DNA of 64,000 nt from Streptomyces ferrugineus. Its GTDB lineage: Bacteria; Actinomycetota; Actinomycetes; Streptomycetales; Streptomycetaceae. The translations under genes were made by a program, and so were the position numbers. The notes under the pieces are model-generated. The model was not told the DNA's origin, made no database searches, and was given only the letters and a program-made list of their open reading frames with translations. The stretch covers positions 8,345,001-8,409,000 of the forward strand of contig NZ_CP063373.1 of NCBI RefSeq assembly GCF_015160855.1. The letters run 5' to 3'. Positions 53,108 through 63,312 of this stretch are shown here, one piece after another; position 1 is the stretch's first letter; each line of letters starts with the position of its first letter.

Positions 53108-53854
53108 ATGAGCATCCGCTGGACCTACGCGTTCATCGACCGTCCCGCCGGGTCCTTCGCCCGGGCCCACGCCTTCTGGAGCGCGGTGACGGACACCGAG
53201 CTGTCCGAGTTCCGGGGCGAGCGGAGGGAGTTCGTGACGCTGGTGCCGCGCGACGGGGCGCACGCCTGTCTGAAGGCGCAGGGGGTCGGCTCGGGCCCGG
53301 GCGGGGCGCATGCCGACTTCGCCGTGGACGACGTACCGGAGTTCGTGGAGGCGGCGCTGGAGCGCGGTGCCGGCCTCGCCGCCGGGCACCAGGGGTGGGC
53401 CGTACTGCGCTCTCCCGCCGGGCAGTTGTTCTGTGCGGTGCCCTGGCACGGGGAGTCGGTGCGGCCGCCCGTGGTGCGCGGCAGCCGTCTCGACCAGGTC
53501 TGTGTGGACGTACCGCCGTCGCTGTACGACGCCGAGGTCGCCTTCTGGAGCGGGCTGTTGGAGGGGTGGGCGTCGGCGCCCGGCTCCCTGCCCGAGTTCC
53601 ATGTGCTGAGGCCGCCGGCCGGGCTGCCGGTGCGCGTCCTGCTCCAGCGGCTCGGCGAGGAGCGGCCCACCACCGCCCATCTCGACCTCGCCTGCGCGGA
53701 CATCCCGGCGACCCGTGCCCGGCACGAGGAACTGGGCGCGGCCTTCGTCTCGCGGGGCGCCCACTGGACGGTGATGCGCGATCCGGCGGGCGGCACCTAC
53801 TGTCTGACCGGCCGCGACCCGGAGACGGGCGGACTGGCCGCTAGCGCGTCCTGA
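53108..53854 (+). CDS. VOC (glyoxalase/bleomycin-resistance fold) protein
   Basis: This 248-residue protein has two repeated VOC modules: FIDRPAGSFARAHAFWSAVT ... FAVDDVPEFVEAAL and VCVDVPPSLYDAEVAFWSGL ... HLDLACADIPATRARHEELG. It most likely forms one metal- or ligand-binding barrel. Substrate and activity are unknown. It is divergent from pit, and its stop overlaps the convergent small membrane gene by 14 bases. Confidence 0.82.
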   Translation: MSIRWTYAFIDRPAGSFARAHAFWSAVTDTELSEFRGERREFVTLVPRDGAHACLKAQGVGSGPGGAHADFAVDDVPEFVEAALERGAGLAAGHQGWAVLRSPAGQLFCAVPWHGESVRPPVVRGSRLDQVCVDVPPSLYDAEVAFWSGLLEGWASAPGSLPEFHVLRPPAGLPVRVLLQRLGEERPTTAHLDLACADIPATRARHEELGAAFVSRGAHWTVMRDPAGGTYCLTGRDPETGGLAASAS

Positions 53855-54065
53855 AGAAGCAGAGCACCTCACCGTTCCCGTCGGGCGTGGGGCACGCCGA
53901 CCGCCACCCCTGCGGCAGGGACGGCGTAGGGCTGGTGTTCTCCCATCGGTACGGCCCCGGCGGCTCGGCCGAGTCCCGCAACCACAGCGTCGCCGCACCC
54001 GCGACGGCCACGAGAATCACCCACACCGCCACGGCCCACCGCCATGACCGGCGCCCCCGCCTCAC
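53841..54065 (-). CDS. Small single-helix membrane protein
   Basis: This 74-residue protein has a basic N-terminus (VRRGRRSWR), one membrane helix (AVAVWVILVAVAGAATLWL) and an exported tail with two cysteines (SACPTPDGNGEVLC) that may form a disulfide. The GTG at 54065 overlaps the DUF952 stop (GTGA), which supports the start and co-transcription. It is the last gene of the leftward sigma-factor operon. The function is unknown. Confidence 0.7.
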   Translation of the reverse strand: MRRGRRSWRWAVAVWVILVAVAGAATLWLRDSAEPPGPYRWENTSPTPSLPQGWRSACPTPDGNGEVLCFFRTR

Positions 54066-54394
54066 TTCCACGCCTGGACGTCCACCACCGCGCCCACCGG
54101 AATCGGCCCGTACACATGCGGGAACTCCTCTCCCCCGGGCTCGGGCGCCTCGTACCTCAGCGGCACGTCCAGCCGCTCCGGGTCCACGACCAGCACCACC
54201 AGCTCGTCGGGGCCGTCGTAGGAGCCGTACACGAAGGCCGCCACGGGCGGGAGCTGGTCGCGGGTCGAGCAGTGGATGAAGCCCTCCTCCTCCAGCGTGC
54301 GGCCGCGGGTCGACATCTCGTACGTGCCGCGCTCGCGGGCCGCGTCCCACAGGGAGCGCTCGGTGATGTGGAGGATGTACGTGTGTTCGAACAT
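54062..54394 (-). CDS. DUF952 domain protein
   Basis: This 110-residue protein matches the DUF952 pattern: FEHTYILHITERSLWDAARE, EEGFIHCSTRDQL, ELVVLVVDPERL and FPHVYGPIPVGAVV. The fold is related to ADP-ribosyltransferase-like/KptA proteins, but no activity is known. The ATG lies nine bases after the ECF sigma gene, so it is in the same operon. Confidence 0.88.
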   Translation of the reverse strand: MFEHTYILHITERSLWDAARERGTYEMSTRGRTLEEEGFIHCSTRDQLPPVAAFVYGSYDGPDELVVLVVDPERLDVPLRYEAPEPGGEEFPHVYGPIPVGAVVDVQAWK

Positions 54395-54403
54395 GGGGCG
54401 AGG

Positions 54404-55630
<1,227 letters not shown>

Positions 55631-55645
55631 GTCGGTCCGTACGGC

Positions 55646-56059
55646 TCAGACGTCCCCGCCGCCGTCCGGGATGGGCCGGATCACCACCGGGTACACCGGC
55701 GCCCCGGCGGGCTGGGGGCACTGAAGGACGCGCTCGGCGATCTCCGTGACCCGCTCCAGGCTCGCGCAGTCCAGCACCCAGTAGCCGGCCAGCAGCTCCT
55801 TGGTCTCGCTGTACGGCCCGTCGGTGATCACCGCCTTGCCGTCGTCGCCCAGGGTGACGTGCCGGGTCTTCGCGGGCTCGGCCAGCCCCTGCGCGTCGAC
55901 CATCTCGCCGCTCTCGGCGAGGTCGTTGTTGAGGTCGCCCATGAAGGCGAACATCGCCTGGACGTCCTCCTGGCTCCAGGCCACGGAGTTCTCGGACCCC
56001 TTGCCCTGCATCGCCTCGTAGTCCGCCTGCGAGCCCTGCACCATGACCAGGTACTTCAT
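55646..56059 (-). CDS. YciI/DGPF-family protein (ECF42 partner)
   Basis: This 137-residue ferredoxin-like protein begins MKYLVMVQGSQADYEAMQGK and carries ITDGPYSETKELLAGYWVLD (the DGPF motif appears as DGPY). Such proteins are nearly always coded beside ECF42 sigma factors and are transcribed by them. The biochemical role is unknown. The stop is 15 bases upstream of the sigma factor start. Confidence 0.9.
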   Translation of the reverse strand: MKYLVMVQGSQADYEAMQGKGSENSVAWSQEDVQAMFAFMGDLNNDLAESGEMVDAQGLAEPAKTRHVTLGDDGKAVITDGPYSETKELLAGYWVLDCASLERVTEIAERVLQCPQPAGAPVYPVVIRPIPDGGGDV

Positions 56060-56155
56060 CAGTCCGCTCCTTCTGCTTGTGTCGGCTCGGGCCGCCCTCG
56101 GTGGGCGACTCTCACAGGGGACGTCGGAGCCGGGAAGGGCTTCTCGACATGGTGC

Positions 56156-56380
56156 TCAGGAATTCTTCGCCGTGGAGGTGTCGGGTTTCGCGGCGGGGGT
56201 GCCGGGCCGCTCGTGCTTCACCTCGTGCTCGGCGCCCTCTTCGGCGTACGCCTCGCAGTCGGGGTTCTTGCACGGGCCGCCCACCCAGGTGGGGACCCAG
56301 GCGCCCAGCGTCTTGTGGCGCTTGACGACCGTGTCGACGGGCTGTCCGCAGACGGGACAGACGTGCTCTTCGCTGTCCAT
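56156..56380 (-). CDS. Small zinc-ribbon protein
   Basis: This 74-residue protein has Cys8-x2-Cys11 (HVCPVCGQP) and Cys37/Cys42 (GGPCKNPDCEAY), a probable zinc ribbon, followed by an acidic and Lys/Pro-rich tail. The function is unknown. It lies 26 bases downstream of the reductase gene and 96 bases upstream of the YciI gene, apparently in the same leftward operon. Confidence 0.78.
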   Translation of the reverse strand: MDSEEHVCPVCGQPVDTVVKRHKTLGAWVPTWVGGPCKNPDCEAYAEEGAEHEVKHERPGTPAAKPDTSTAKNS

Positions 56381-56406
56381 GTCCTCAGAGTAGGGCGGGA
56401 GACCGC

Positions 56407-56991
56407 TCAGCGCTTCCTGCTGTACGTGCGAACCACGACGCCGTTGTCGAAGGCGCGGACCTCGTCGAGGGTGAACTCCGTGAGGGCGAAGTCCGAGCCG
56501 AACATCGGCATGCCCGTGCCGAACACGATGGGGTAGGACTTGATGACGAGCTCGTCGATCTCGTCGAGCAGTTCGCCCGCGATCTGCGAGCCTCCGCACA
56601 GGTAGATGCCCAAGTCGCCGTCCTCGGCCTTGAGTTCGCGCACCTTGGCGACCAGGTCGTCGCCGATGATCTCGACGTTCGGGTCGGGCGACTCCTTCAG
56701 GGAGCGCGAGGCGACGTACTCGCGCAGATGGGCGTACGGGCTGGTGATGCCCTCCTTCAGGGCCACGTCGTAGCTGCCGCGGCCCTGGATGATCGTGTCG
56801 AACTTGCCGTTCGGGACGTCGTCGGTGCCGATGGCCCGGCGGACATGGGTCGGATTGGTCTCCGGGTACTCGGTGGTGAGGTACTCGAAGACGTCCCCGA
56901 CGGCGAACCGGTACATGGACGAGCCATCGCCCTCCGGGTCCCCGATGAAGCCGTCGAGCGAGCAGGCGATGAAGTAGGTGAGCTTTCGCAA
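56407..56991 (-). CDS. Dihydrofolate reductase-fold (RibD C-terminal type) protein
   Basis: This 194-residue protein has the pattern LTYFIACSLDGFIGDPEGDG at the start, DTIIQGRGSYDVAL, and the NADPH-binding region DGDLGIYLCGGSQIAGELL. These are typical of the RibD-C/DHFR-like family common next to ECF and TetR genes in Streptomyces. The substrate is unknown. The start is assigned to TTG at 56991, because no ATG or GTG nearby keeps the conserved N-terminus; its ribosome binding site is weak. It is divergent from the TetR gene. Confidence 0.82.
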   Translation of the reverse strand: MRKLTYFIACSLDGFIGDPEGDGSSMYRFAVGDVFEYLTTEYPETNPTHVRRAIGTDDVPNGKFDTIIQGRGSYDVALKEGITSPYAHLREYVASRSLKESPDPNVEIIGDDLVAKVRELKAEDGDLGIYLCGGSQIAGELLDEIDELVIKSYPIVFGTGMPMFGSDFALTEFTLDEVRAFDNGVVVRTYSRKR

Positions 56992-57030
56992 GCCGGTCTC
57001 TTTTCGTAGGGTGTCGGACAACCACTCCGG

Positions 57031-57078
57031 TTGTAGTGCTTCAGTTGTAGTACTTCGCTTGTAGTGGTTGCAAGCGAA
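57031..57078. promoter_or_regulatory. Direct and inverted repeats between reductase and TetR genes
   Basis: TTGTAGT occurs three times with exact 14-base spacing (57031, 57045, 57059). The last copy overlaps an inverted repeat, TTCGCTTG-N9-CAAGCGAA (57054-57078). The gap is between divergent genes for the DHFR-like protein and a TetR regulator, so these are likely operator sites for that regulator. Confidence 0.7.
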
Positions 57079-57115
57079 TTTCGGGACCAGGTGAAAGTGG
57101 GAGAGGGGATTCCGT

Positions 57116-57706
57116 ATGGCGGGCAATCCGGAGCGGCGGGCCGCCCTCGTCGACGCGGGCGTCGAGGTGCTCGCCCGGGAGGGGGCGCGCGGGCTGACGT
57201 TCCGCGCGGTGGACGCCGAGGCGGGGGTGCCGGTGGGCACCGCCTCCAACTACTTCACCGGGCGCGACGACCTGCTCCGCCAGATCGACGCCCGGCTGCA
57301 TGTGCGACTGGCGCCGGATCCGGAGGTGCTCGCCGAGCTGCTGACCCGGCCGAAGGACCGCGCGCTGGTCACCGCCTTCATGCACGACCTGATGGCCCGC
57401 GCCACCCGCGACCGCACGGGCTATCTGGCCCTGCTGGAGATGCGACTGGAGGCCAACCGGCGCCCCGAACTGCGCGACTCCTTCACCAAGTCGGTGCGCG
57501 GCGACCTGGAGGAGGCGATGGAGTTCCATCGCGACGCCGGGCTGCCGGGCGGCGCCGACGTCGTCACCGTGCTCTATCTCGCGATGCTCGGGCTGCTCCT
57601 GGAGCATCTGACCCTGCCGGACGTGCTGGACGGCGTCCTGCCCGGGGTGAGCGTGCCGGACGGGCTGGTGGAGCGGGTCGCGGCGACGATCGTGCCCGAG
57701 CGGTAG
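57116..57706 (+). CDS. TetR/AcrR-family regulator
   Basis: This 196-residue protein has an N-terminal HTH (ALVDAGVEVLAREGARGLTF; AEAGVPVGTASNYFTGRDDL) and a helical ligand domain with LLEMRLEANRRPELRDSFTK. It probably represses the divergent reductase gene, and with it the operon containing the ECF42 sigma factor, through the repeats at 57031-57078. The ligand is unknown. The ribosome binding site lies in GGGGATTCCGT. Confidence 0.88.
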   Translation: MAGNPERRAALVDAGVEVLAREGARGLTFRAVDAEAGVPVGTASNYFTGRDDLLRQIDARLHVRLAPDPEVLAELLTRPKDRALVTAFMHDLMARATRDRTGYLALLEMRLEANRRPELRDSFTKSVRGDLEEAMEFHRDAGLPGGADVVTVLYLAMLGLLLEHLTLPDVLDGVLPGVSVPDGLVERVAATIVPER

Positions 57707-57792
57707 CAGGAGGGCGGCGGGTGCCGGCCGCGGTCCGGCGGCGCTTCACGGCTCCGCGGCGGAGCCGCACACCAGTGCAGCCGGCGGAGCGC

Positions 57793-58389
57793 TCAGCGGC
57801 GCGGTTCGCGCCACATCGGCCACATCCGGGGGCCGTCCGGGAGGTCCAGGGGACGGCCCTCCAGCGCGAAGCCGAGGCGCTCGTACAGGTGCCGGCTGCG
57901 GGCGCTGCTCGCCTCCAGGTAGGCGGCCACGCCCCGCTCGTCGCAGCGGTCGAGGACCGAGGTGATCAGCGCGGTGCCGAGCCCTTCGCCCTGCCGCTCG
58001 GGTGTGGTGCCGATCATCCACAGGTACTCGTGGGTCCGGCCCTCCGGGTGGATGGCGGCCGTCAGCCGGCCGATCTGCTCGACGCGCTCGTTGTCCGGGT
58101 CGACGGCCTCGCGCAGCCGGGCGGGCCCCTCGTCGTCGTCCTGGCCGTGTGCCTCGGCCGGCATGGACAGCCACAGCGCGCACGCCGTGCCGTCCTCGGT
58201 GACATCGATACGGCCCTGGTCGAGCACGATGTCGGTGAACGCCGCCATCAGCCGGGGGTGGGCGCTGCGGCGGTGCTCCGTACCCGGGAACACCCAGCCG
58301 CTGACCGGATCGTCCTGGAAGGCCGTGTCCAGCAGCCGGACCACCAGGTCCCGGTCCTCGTAGCCCGCCGTCCGGATCGCGACGCCCAT
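57793..58389 (-). CDS. GNAT family N-acetyltransferase
   Basis: This 198-residue acetyltransferase has the acetyl-CoA loop GTTPERQGEGLGTALITSVL (about 127-146) and SSARSRHLYERLGFALEGRP near the C-terminus. The substrate is unknown. The start is the ATG at 58389 (MGVAIRTAGYEDRDLV); the longer open frame upstream has no family features. It runs leftward, separated by 244 bases from the polyprenyl synthase gene. Confidence 0.87.
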   Translation of the reverse strand: MGVAIRTAGYEDRDLVVRLLDTAFQDDPVSGWVFPGTEHRRSAHPRLMAAFTDIVLDQGRIDVTEDGTACALWLSMPAEAHGQDDDEGPARLREAVDPDNERVEQIGRLTAAIHPEGRTHEYLWMIGTTPERQGEGLGTALITSVLDRCDERGVAAYLEASSARSRHLYERLGFALEGRPLDLPDGPRMWPMWREPRR

Positions 58390-58633
58390 GGTGTGTACCC
58401 GCCCCTTCGTGTCAACCGGCCTTGATCGTAGGGCGAATGGCACGGGTGTGCGGTCCGTGGGGCCAAGTTGTCGGGATCCGGCCGGTACGCGGACCGGTAC
58501 GCACAGGGACGGGCCCCGCACACCGTGGGGATGTGCGGGACCCGCCGTTCCGGAGCCGCTCACCGGCCGTACGGGGTCAGGAACCGTACGGCCCCGGTCG
58601 CTCCGGAGTCCGGGACGGCCGTCGAGGCCCTCC

Positions 58634-59773
58634 TCAGTTGCTGCGCCGGGTCACGAACTCCGCCAGGGCCAGCAGCCCGCCCGCGTCCTCCGGGTCCGGC
58701 ACCGCGCGGGCCAGCTCCTGCATGGCGCGGGCCATCCGGTCGGCGGCCTGGGCCTGCGCCCAGTCCCGGCCACCCGCCCGCTCGACGGCGAGCGCGGTGC
58801 GCTGCAGGTCCTCCTTGTCGTACGGCAGCTCGTACAGTGCGGCCAGCTCCGCCGCCGCCGGGCCGCCCGAGGTCAGCGCGGCGACGACCGGCAGGGACTT
58901 CTTGCGGGCGGCGAGGTCCGCGCCGGCCGGCTTGCCGGTGCGGCTCGGGTCGCCCCATATGCCGATCACGTCGTCGATGAGCTGGAAGGCGAGCCCGGCC
59001 TCCCGGCCGAACGCGTCCAGCGCCGCCACGTCCTCCTCCGCCGCGCCCGCGTACAGCGCGCCCAGGGCGCAGGCGCACCCCAGCAGCGCGCCCGTCTTGG
59101 CCTCGGCCATGGCGAGCACCTCGTCGAGGCCGACCTCGCCCGGACCCCGCTTCTCCAGCGCCGTGTCCGCGTGCTGACCGGCGCACAGCTCGACGACACA
59201 GTCCGCGAGCCGGGCCGCGGCGGGCGTGGACGCCGGGTGCGGGTCCTGGGCGAGCAGCCGCAGGGCCAGCGCCTGGAGGGCGTCCCCGGCGAGGATCGCG
59301 TCGGCCTCGCCGAACACCGTCCAAGCGGTGGCCCGGTGCCTGCGGGTGGTGTCCTGGTCCATCACGTCGTCGTGCAACAGCGTGAAGTTGTGGACCAGTT
59401 CCACCGCGACCGCCGCCGCCATCGCCGCCGCCCGCGCCCTCGGCCCACCCAGCGCGCCGGCCGCCGTGAGGACGAGGGCGGGGCGGATCGCCTTGCCCGC
59501 GTTGCCCGCCGCCGGGGTGCCGTCCGGGTGCACCCAGCCGAAGTGGTAGAGCGCGACCCGGCGCATCGACGGCGGCAACGACTCGATGGCGGCGCGCAGT
59601 TCCGGGTCCACCGACATCCGGGCGCGCTCCAGGATCACCGCCGCCTCGGGACCGTCGAGCGGACCCGGCATGCCGTCCCTGTCGGTCGCGATGGGCCTTC
59701 GCCTTTCGAGCGTCTCGGTGGACGGCCGCGCCCCGGCGGGGCGTTGCTGCGTCTCCGTCATGAACTCACCCAT
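58634..59773 (-). CDS. Polyprenyl diphosphate synthase, probable encapsulin-associated
   Basis: This 379-residue trans-isoprenyl diphosphate synthase has the first Asp-rich motif DDVMD at 135-139 (LLHDDVMDQD) and a second motif LIDDVIGIWGD at 267-275. It should add isopentenyl units to an allylic diphosphate. About 40 N-terminal residues are polar and likely disordered (TETQQRPAGARPSTETLE), a feature reported for cargo of family 2 encapsulins. The gene follows the encapsulin-like gene by 123 bases on the same strand. The product chain length cannot be read safely; the residues before the first motif (ELVHNFTL) suggest geranylgeranyl or shorter. Confidence 0.87.
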   Translation of the reverse strand: MGEFMTETQQRPAGARPSTETLERRRPIATDRDGMPGPLDGPEAAVILERARMSVDPELRAAIESLPPSMRRVALYHFGWVHPDGTPAAGNAGKAIRPALVLTAAGALGGPRARAAAMAAAVAVELVHNFTLLHDDVMDQDTTRRHRATAWTVFGEADAILAGDALQALALRLLAQDPHPASTPAAARLADCVVELCAGQHADTALEKRGPGEVGLDEVLAMAEAKTGALLGCACALGALYAGAAEEDVAALDAFGREAGLAFQLIDDVIGIWGDPSRTGKPAGADLAARKKSLPVVAALTSGGPAAAELAALYELPYDKEDLQRTALAVERAGGRDWAQAQAADRMARAMQELARAVPDPEDAGGLLALAEFVTRRSN

Positions 59774-59896
59774 GGCATCGCCTCGGAGAGTCGGCGGACA
59801 GTGGCACTTCCGCTGCGGGTGGGCGCCTACCCGGTGGGTCTACCCACGGCGACGGCACGGGACACGACGCACCGGCGGCGAGCGTTCGCGGCAGGG

Positions 59897-61303
59897 TCAC
59901 CGCCAGCGCCCGATCTCGACGTTCTCCAGCACACCGAGGGCGTCCGGCACCAGCACCGCGGCCGAGTAGTACGCCGTCACCAGGTACTTGATGATGGCCT
60001 GTTCGTTGATGCCCATGAAACGGCAGGACAGGCTCGGCTCGATCTCGTCCGGGATGCCCGACTGCTGCAGCCCGATGACGCCCTGCTCCGCCTCGCCCGT
60101 ACGCATGGCGATGATCGAGGTCGTACGGGCCTCGGTGACCGGGATCTTGTTGCACGGGAAGATCGGCACCCCGCGCCAGGTGGGGATGCGGTTGCCGGCC
60201 ATCTCGATGGTCTCGGGGACCAGTCCGCGCTTGTTCAGCTCACGCCCGAACGCCGAGATCGCGCGCGGGTGGGCGAGGAACAGCTTGGTGCCGCGCCGGC
60301 GGCTCAGCAGCTCGTCCATGTCGTCGGGGCTGGGCACGCCGTCGTGCGGCTGGAGCCGCTGGTCGTACTCGCAGTTGTTGAGCAGCCCGAACTCGCGGTT
60401 GTTGATGAGCTCGTTCTCCTGGCGCTCCTTCAGGGCCTCCACGGTCAGCCGGAGCTGCTGCTCGGTCTGGTTCATCGGCTGGTTGTACAGGTCGGCCACG
60501 CGCGTGTGGATGCGCAGCACGGTCTGGGCGATGCTCAGTTCGTACTCGCGGGGGCGGGCCTCGTAGTCGACGAAGGTGTGCGGGATGTCCGGCTCGCCGC
60601 TGTGGCCGGCCGCGAGGTCGACCGCCTTCTCGCCGTATTTGTTGGTGCGCTGCTCGGGGATCGCCCGCAGCCGCTCGATGTGCTCGCGCAGCGAGTCCGC
60701 GCGCTCAGCGACCTGCTCGACGTCCTGACGGGGCAGGACGAGCACCGTGCAGGCGGTGACCGCGCGGGCCGTGTACTCCCAGATGGCGTCGGAGTCGAGC
60801 AGCGCCTGCTCGCCGAGGTAGGCGCCGTCGGCGAGGACGCCGAGGGACTCGTCCTCCCCGTAGGGGCCGGTGCCGAGCTTCTCCACCCTGCCGTGCGCCA
60901 GCAGGAGGACCTCGTCGGTCTGGCTGCCGAACGAGGCGATCACGGCGCCCGCCGGGAACTCGCGCTGCTGGCAGCGCCGGGCGAGCTCCGAGAGCACTTC
61001 CTCGTCCTCGTACGACCGCAGCGCCGGGAGTTCGGTGAGCTCGTGCGGGATGACCTCGACGCGGTCGCCGGTCTTCACGAACGTGATGCGGCCGTCTCCG
61101 ACGGCGTAGGTCAGACGCCGGTTCACCCGGTATGTGCCGCCCTGTACGTTCACCCAAGGCAGCATGCGAAGCAGCCAGCGGGAACTGATCTCCTGCATCT
61201 GCGGCGCGGACTTGGTCGTGGTAGCCAGGTTCCGCGCGGCCGAGGTGCCGAGACTCTGCTGCGGCTTGCCCTGCTCCGTGCGGACCTCTTCGCCTACCGA
61301 CAT
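59897..61303 (-). CDS. EshA-like family 2B encapsulin shell protein with cNMP-binding domain
   Basis: This 468-residue protein has an N-terminal segment ([20 protein letters not shown]), an inserted Crp-type nucleotide-binding domain (about 97-215; [40 protein letters not shown]) and a C-terminal half ([20 protein letters not shown] ... [20 protein letters not shown] ... [20 protein letters not shown]). The latter matches the HK97-type shell fold of EshA/SrpI proteins. Such proteins form hollow cytosolic compartments. The ATG at 61303 follows GGGAGGGC. The next gene, a polyprenyl synthase, is the likely cargo. Confidence 0.85.
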   Translation of the reverse strand: MSVGEEVRTEQGKPQQSLGTSAARNLATTTKSAPQMQEISSRWLLRMLPWVNVQGGTYRVNRRLTYAVGDGRITFVKTGDRVEVIPHELTELPALRSYEDEEVLSELARRCQQREFPAGAVIASFGSQTDEVLLLAHGRVEKLGTGPYGEDESLGVLADGAYLGEQALLDSDAIWEYTARAVTACTVLVLPRQDVEQVAERADSLREHIERLRAIPEQRTNKYGEKAVDLAAGHSGEPDIPHTFVDYEARPREYELSIAQTVLRIHTRVADLYNQPMNQTEQQLRLTVEALKERQENELINNREFGLLNNCEYDQRLQPHDGVPSPDDMDELLSRRRGTKLFLAHPRAISAFGRELNKRGLVPETIEMAGNRIPTWRGVPIFPCNKIPVTEARTTSIIAMRTGEAEQGVIGLQQSGIPDEIEPSLSCRFMGINEQAIIKYLVTAYYSAAVLVPDALGVLENVEIGRWR

Positions 61304-61544
61304 AAGGAATTGCCCTCCCGGTCGTACACCGGCACCGATCTGGCGCCACGCATCGCGATCTGCACCACCGAGCTTTCCATCACGGAGCGTGCCGGTGCTA
61401 TTACACGAAAGAGCGGGAATGGATCACGCCGAGCTGGGCAAATAGAGGGCTCTTGTCCACGGGCGCGTGCGGCGGAGCACGGGTAAAGCACGGGTACGAG
61501 GCGGCCGCGCACGGCGGCCGGCGCACGGTGTGAAGGGGGCGGCC

Positions 61545-62135
61545 ATGGCCACACCCATGTCCGCGAGCAGATTCCTGCAGAGACTCAAGGCGGAGGGCGC
61601 GAGGGTCGTCGAGGTGGGCGACTGGGAGCACCACAACCGCAACCACGTGGGGCCGTGGGGCCCGGTGCACGGCGTGATGATCCACCACACGGTCACCAAG
61701 GGCAGCGCGCACACGGTGGAGTTGTGCCGCAAAGGCTATGCGGGGCTGCCCGGTCCGCTGTGCCACGGCGTCATCACCAAGGACGGCAGGGTCCACCTCG
61801 TCGGCTACGGCCGCGCCAACCATGCCGGGCTCGGCGACGACGACGTCCTGCGCGCGGTCATCGCGGAGCGGGCCCTGCCGGCCGACAACGAGGCCAACAC
61901 CGACGGCAACCGGCATTTCTACGGCTTCGAGTGCGAGAACCTGGGCGACGGGAGGGATCCGTGGCCGGAGGTCCAGCTGGAGGCGATCGAGCGGGTCTCG
62001 GCGGCGGTCTGCCGGCATCACGGCTGGACGGAGCGGTCGGTGATCGGGCATCTGGAGTGGCAGCCGGGGAAGGTGGATCCGCGCGGGTTCACCATGGCCT
62101 GGATGCGGGGGCGGATTCGGGAGCGGTTGCGGTAG
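61545..62135 (+). CDS. N-acetylmuramoyl-L-alanine amidase / PGRP domain protein
   Basis: This 196-residue amidase_2/PGRP domain is of the kind that cleaves the bond between MurNAc and L-Ala in peptidoglycan. Zinc-ligand candidates are the His pair in GVMIHHTVTKG (about 45-46) and the His in VIGHLEWQPGKVDPRG; YGFECENLG holds a conserved acidic residue. No signal peptide or binding repeats are present, so export or a cytosolic/phage-type role is unclear. The ATG at 61545 follows GAAGGGGG. It is divergent from the encapsulin gene across a 241-base gap with no clear gene. Confidence 0.85.
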   Translation: MATPMSASRFLQRLKAEGARVVEVGDWEHHNRNHVGPWGPVHGVMIHHTVTKGSAHTVELCRKGYAGLPGPLCHGVITKDGRVHLVGYGRANHAGLGDDDVLRAVIAERALPADNEANTDGNRHFYGFECENLGDGRDPWPEVQLEAIERVSAAVCRHHGWTERSVIGHLEWQPGKVDPRGFTMAWMRGRIRERLR

Positions 62136-62403
62136 GGCGGAGGCCTCGGGTGGGTGGGGGTTCGCGTTGATGCCTGCGGCGCCTGTGCGGGTTCGGTGGG
62201 GGTGCGCGTAGCGCCTGCGGGTGTTTTGTGGGTCGGGGCCGTGGCGGGGGTGTCCGTCCTCGGACCGGCGGCTGGGGTTGGGCAGGGTGCTGAGCGTTTC
62301 TTGACGCCGGCCACTGCGGGCGGACACCCCCCGCCACGTCCCCTTCCCGCCGTACGCGGCTGCGGGTCCTTGGGGCCCCTGGTCACCGAGTGACAATGGC
62401 CTT
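62136..62403 (+). repeat. G-rich intergenic stretch with degenerate repeats
   Basis: The segment repeats words such as GCGCCTGTGCGGGTTC and GCGCCTGCGGGTG, with GGTGGGGGT runs. This texture is common in Streptomyces intergenic DNA. No gene is credible here. Confidence 0.5.
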
Positions 62404-63306
62404 GTGTCCAGCACCGATCTTTCCGCTCTCCGGCCCCGGCTTCCCTCGCCCTTGGAGGAGCTGGTGGACGAGCGGTTCGGGCGGTGTGGGGTTCGGGTGG
62501 TGCTCAAGCGGGACGATCTGATCCATCCGGAGTTGGTCGGCAACAAGTGGCGCAAGCTGGCGCCGAATCTTGCGGCCGCGGATGGTCGTACCGTCGTCAC
62601 CTTCGGGGGCGCCTACTCCAACCATCTGCGTGCCACGGCTGCTGCGGGGCGGCTGCTCGGGCTGTCCACGGTGGGGGTGGTGCGCGGGCAGGAGCTGGCC
62701 GATCTGCCGCTCAACGCGTCGCTGGCGCGGTGTGTGGCCGACGGCATGCGGCTGCATTTCGTCGACAGGTCGACGTATCGGCGGAAGGGTGAGCCGGAGG
62801 TGTTGGCGGGCATTCTGGGTGCGGCGGGGGCTGAAGGGGCCTATGTCGTGCCGGAGGGTGGGAGCAATGGCCTTGCCGTACGGGGGTGCCGGGCGCTCGG
62901 TGGGGAGTTGCGTGGGCGGGCCGACGTGGTGGGGGTTGCCTGCGGTACGGGTGGGACGTTGGCGGGGCTCGCTGCCGGGCTGGGGGTCGGGCAGCGGGCG
63001 CTGGGGGTGCCCGTGCTCAAGGGGGGCTTTCTGGCCGATGAGGTGCGGGGCTTGCAGAGCGCGGCGTTCGGGGGGCCTCGGGGGGACTGGTGGCTGGACG
63101 AGCGGTTCCATTTCGGGGGGTACGCCCGTACCGCGCCCGAACTCGACGCCTTTGCCGCGGACTTCGAGGAGCGGCATGGGGTACGGGTCGAACGTCTCTA
63201 TGTCGCCAAGTTGCTGTATGGGCTTCTCGCACTGACGGAGGAAGGGGCCTTCCCGCGTGGGACGGTGCTCGCGGCGGTCGTCACCGGGGCTCCGTTCGAC
63301 GGCTGA
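62404..63306 (+). CDS. PLP-dependent ACC deaminase / D-cysteine desulfhydrase family enzyme
   Basis: This 300-residue fold-type II PLP enzyme has the cofactor Lys in LVGNKWRKLAPN (about 48) and the ring-stacking/phosphate motifs TFGGAYSNHLRAT and VACGTGGTLAGLA. The residues distinguishing ACC deaminase from D-cysteine desulfhydrase cannot be judged reliably here. The start is a GTG at 62404. Codon use is slightly less GC-biased in the second half, as the G-rich stretch before it also suggests. Confidence 0.85.
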   Translation: MSSTDLSALRPRLPSPLEELVDERFGRCGVRVVLKRDDLIHPELVGNKWRKLAPNLAAADGRTVVTFGGAYSNHLRATAAAGRLLGLSTVGVVRGQELADLPLNASLARCVADGMRLHFVDRSTYRRKGEPEVLAGILGAAGAEGAYVVPEGGSNGLAVRGCRALGGELRGRADVVGVACGTGGTLAGLAAGLGVGQRALGVPVLKGGFLADEVRGLQSAAFGGPRGDWWLDERFHFGGYARTAPELDAFAADFEERHGVRVERLYVAKLLYGLLALTEEGAFPRGTVLAAVVTGAPFDG

Positions 63307-63312
63307 GCGGCC

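Noticed and set aside
62136..62403. G-rich repeated segment as a functional RNA or G-quadruplex control site
   Set aside because: The texture is common in Streptomyces intergenic DNA, and no conserved structure or gene link can be shown from this sequence alone.
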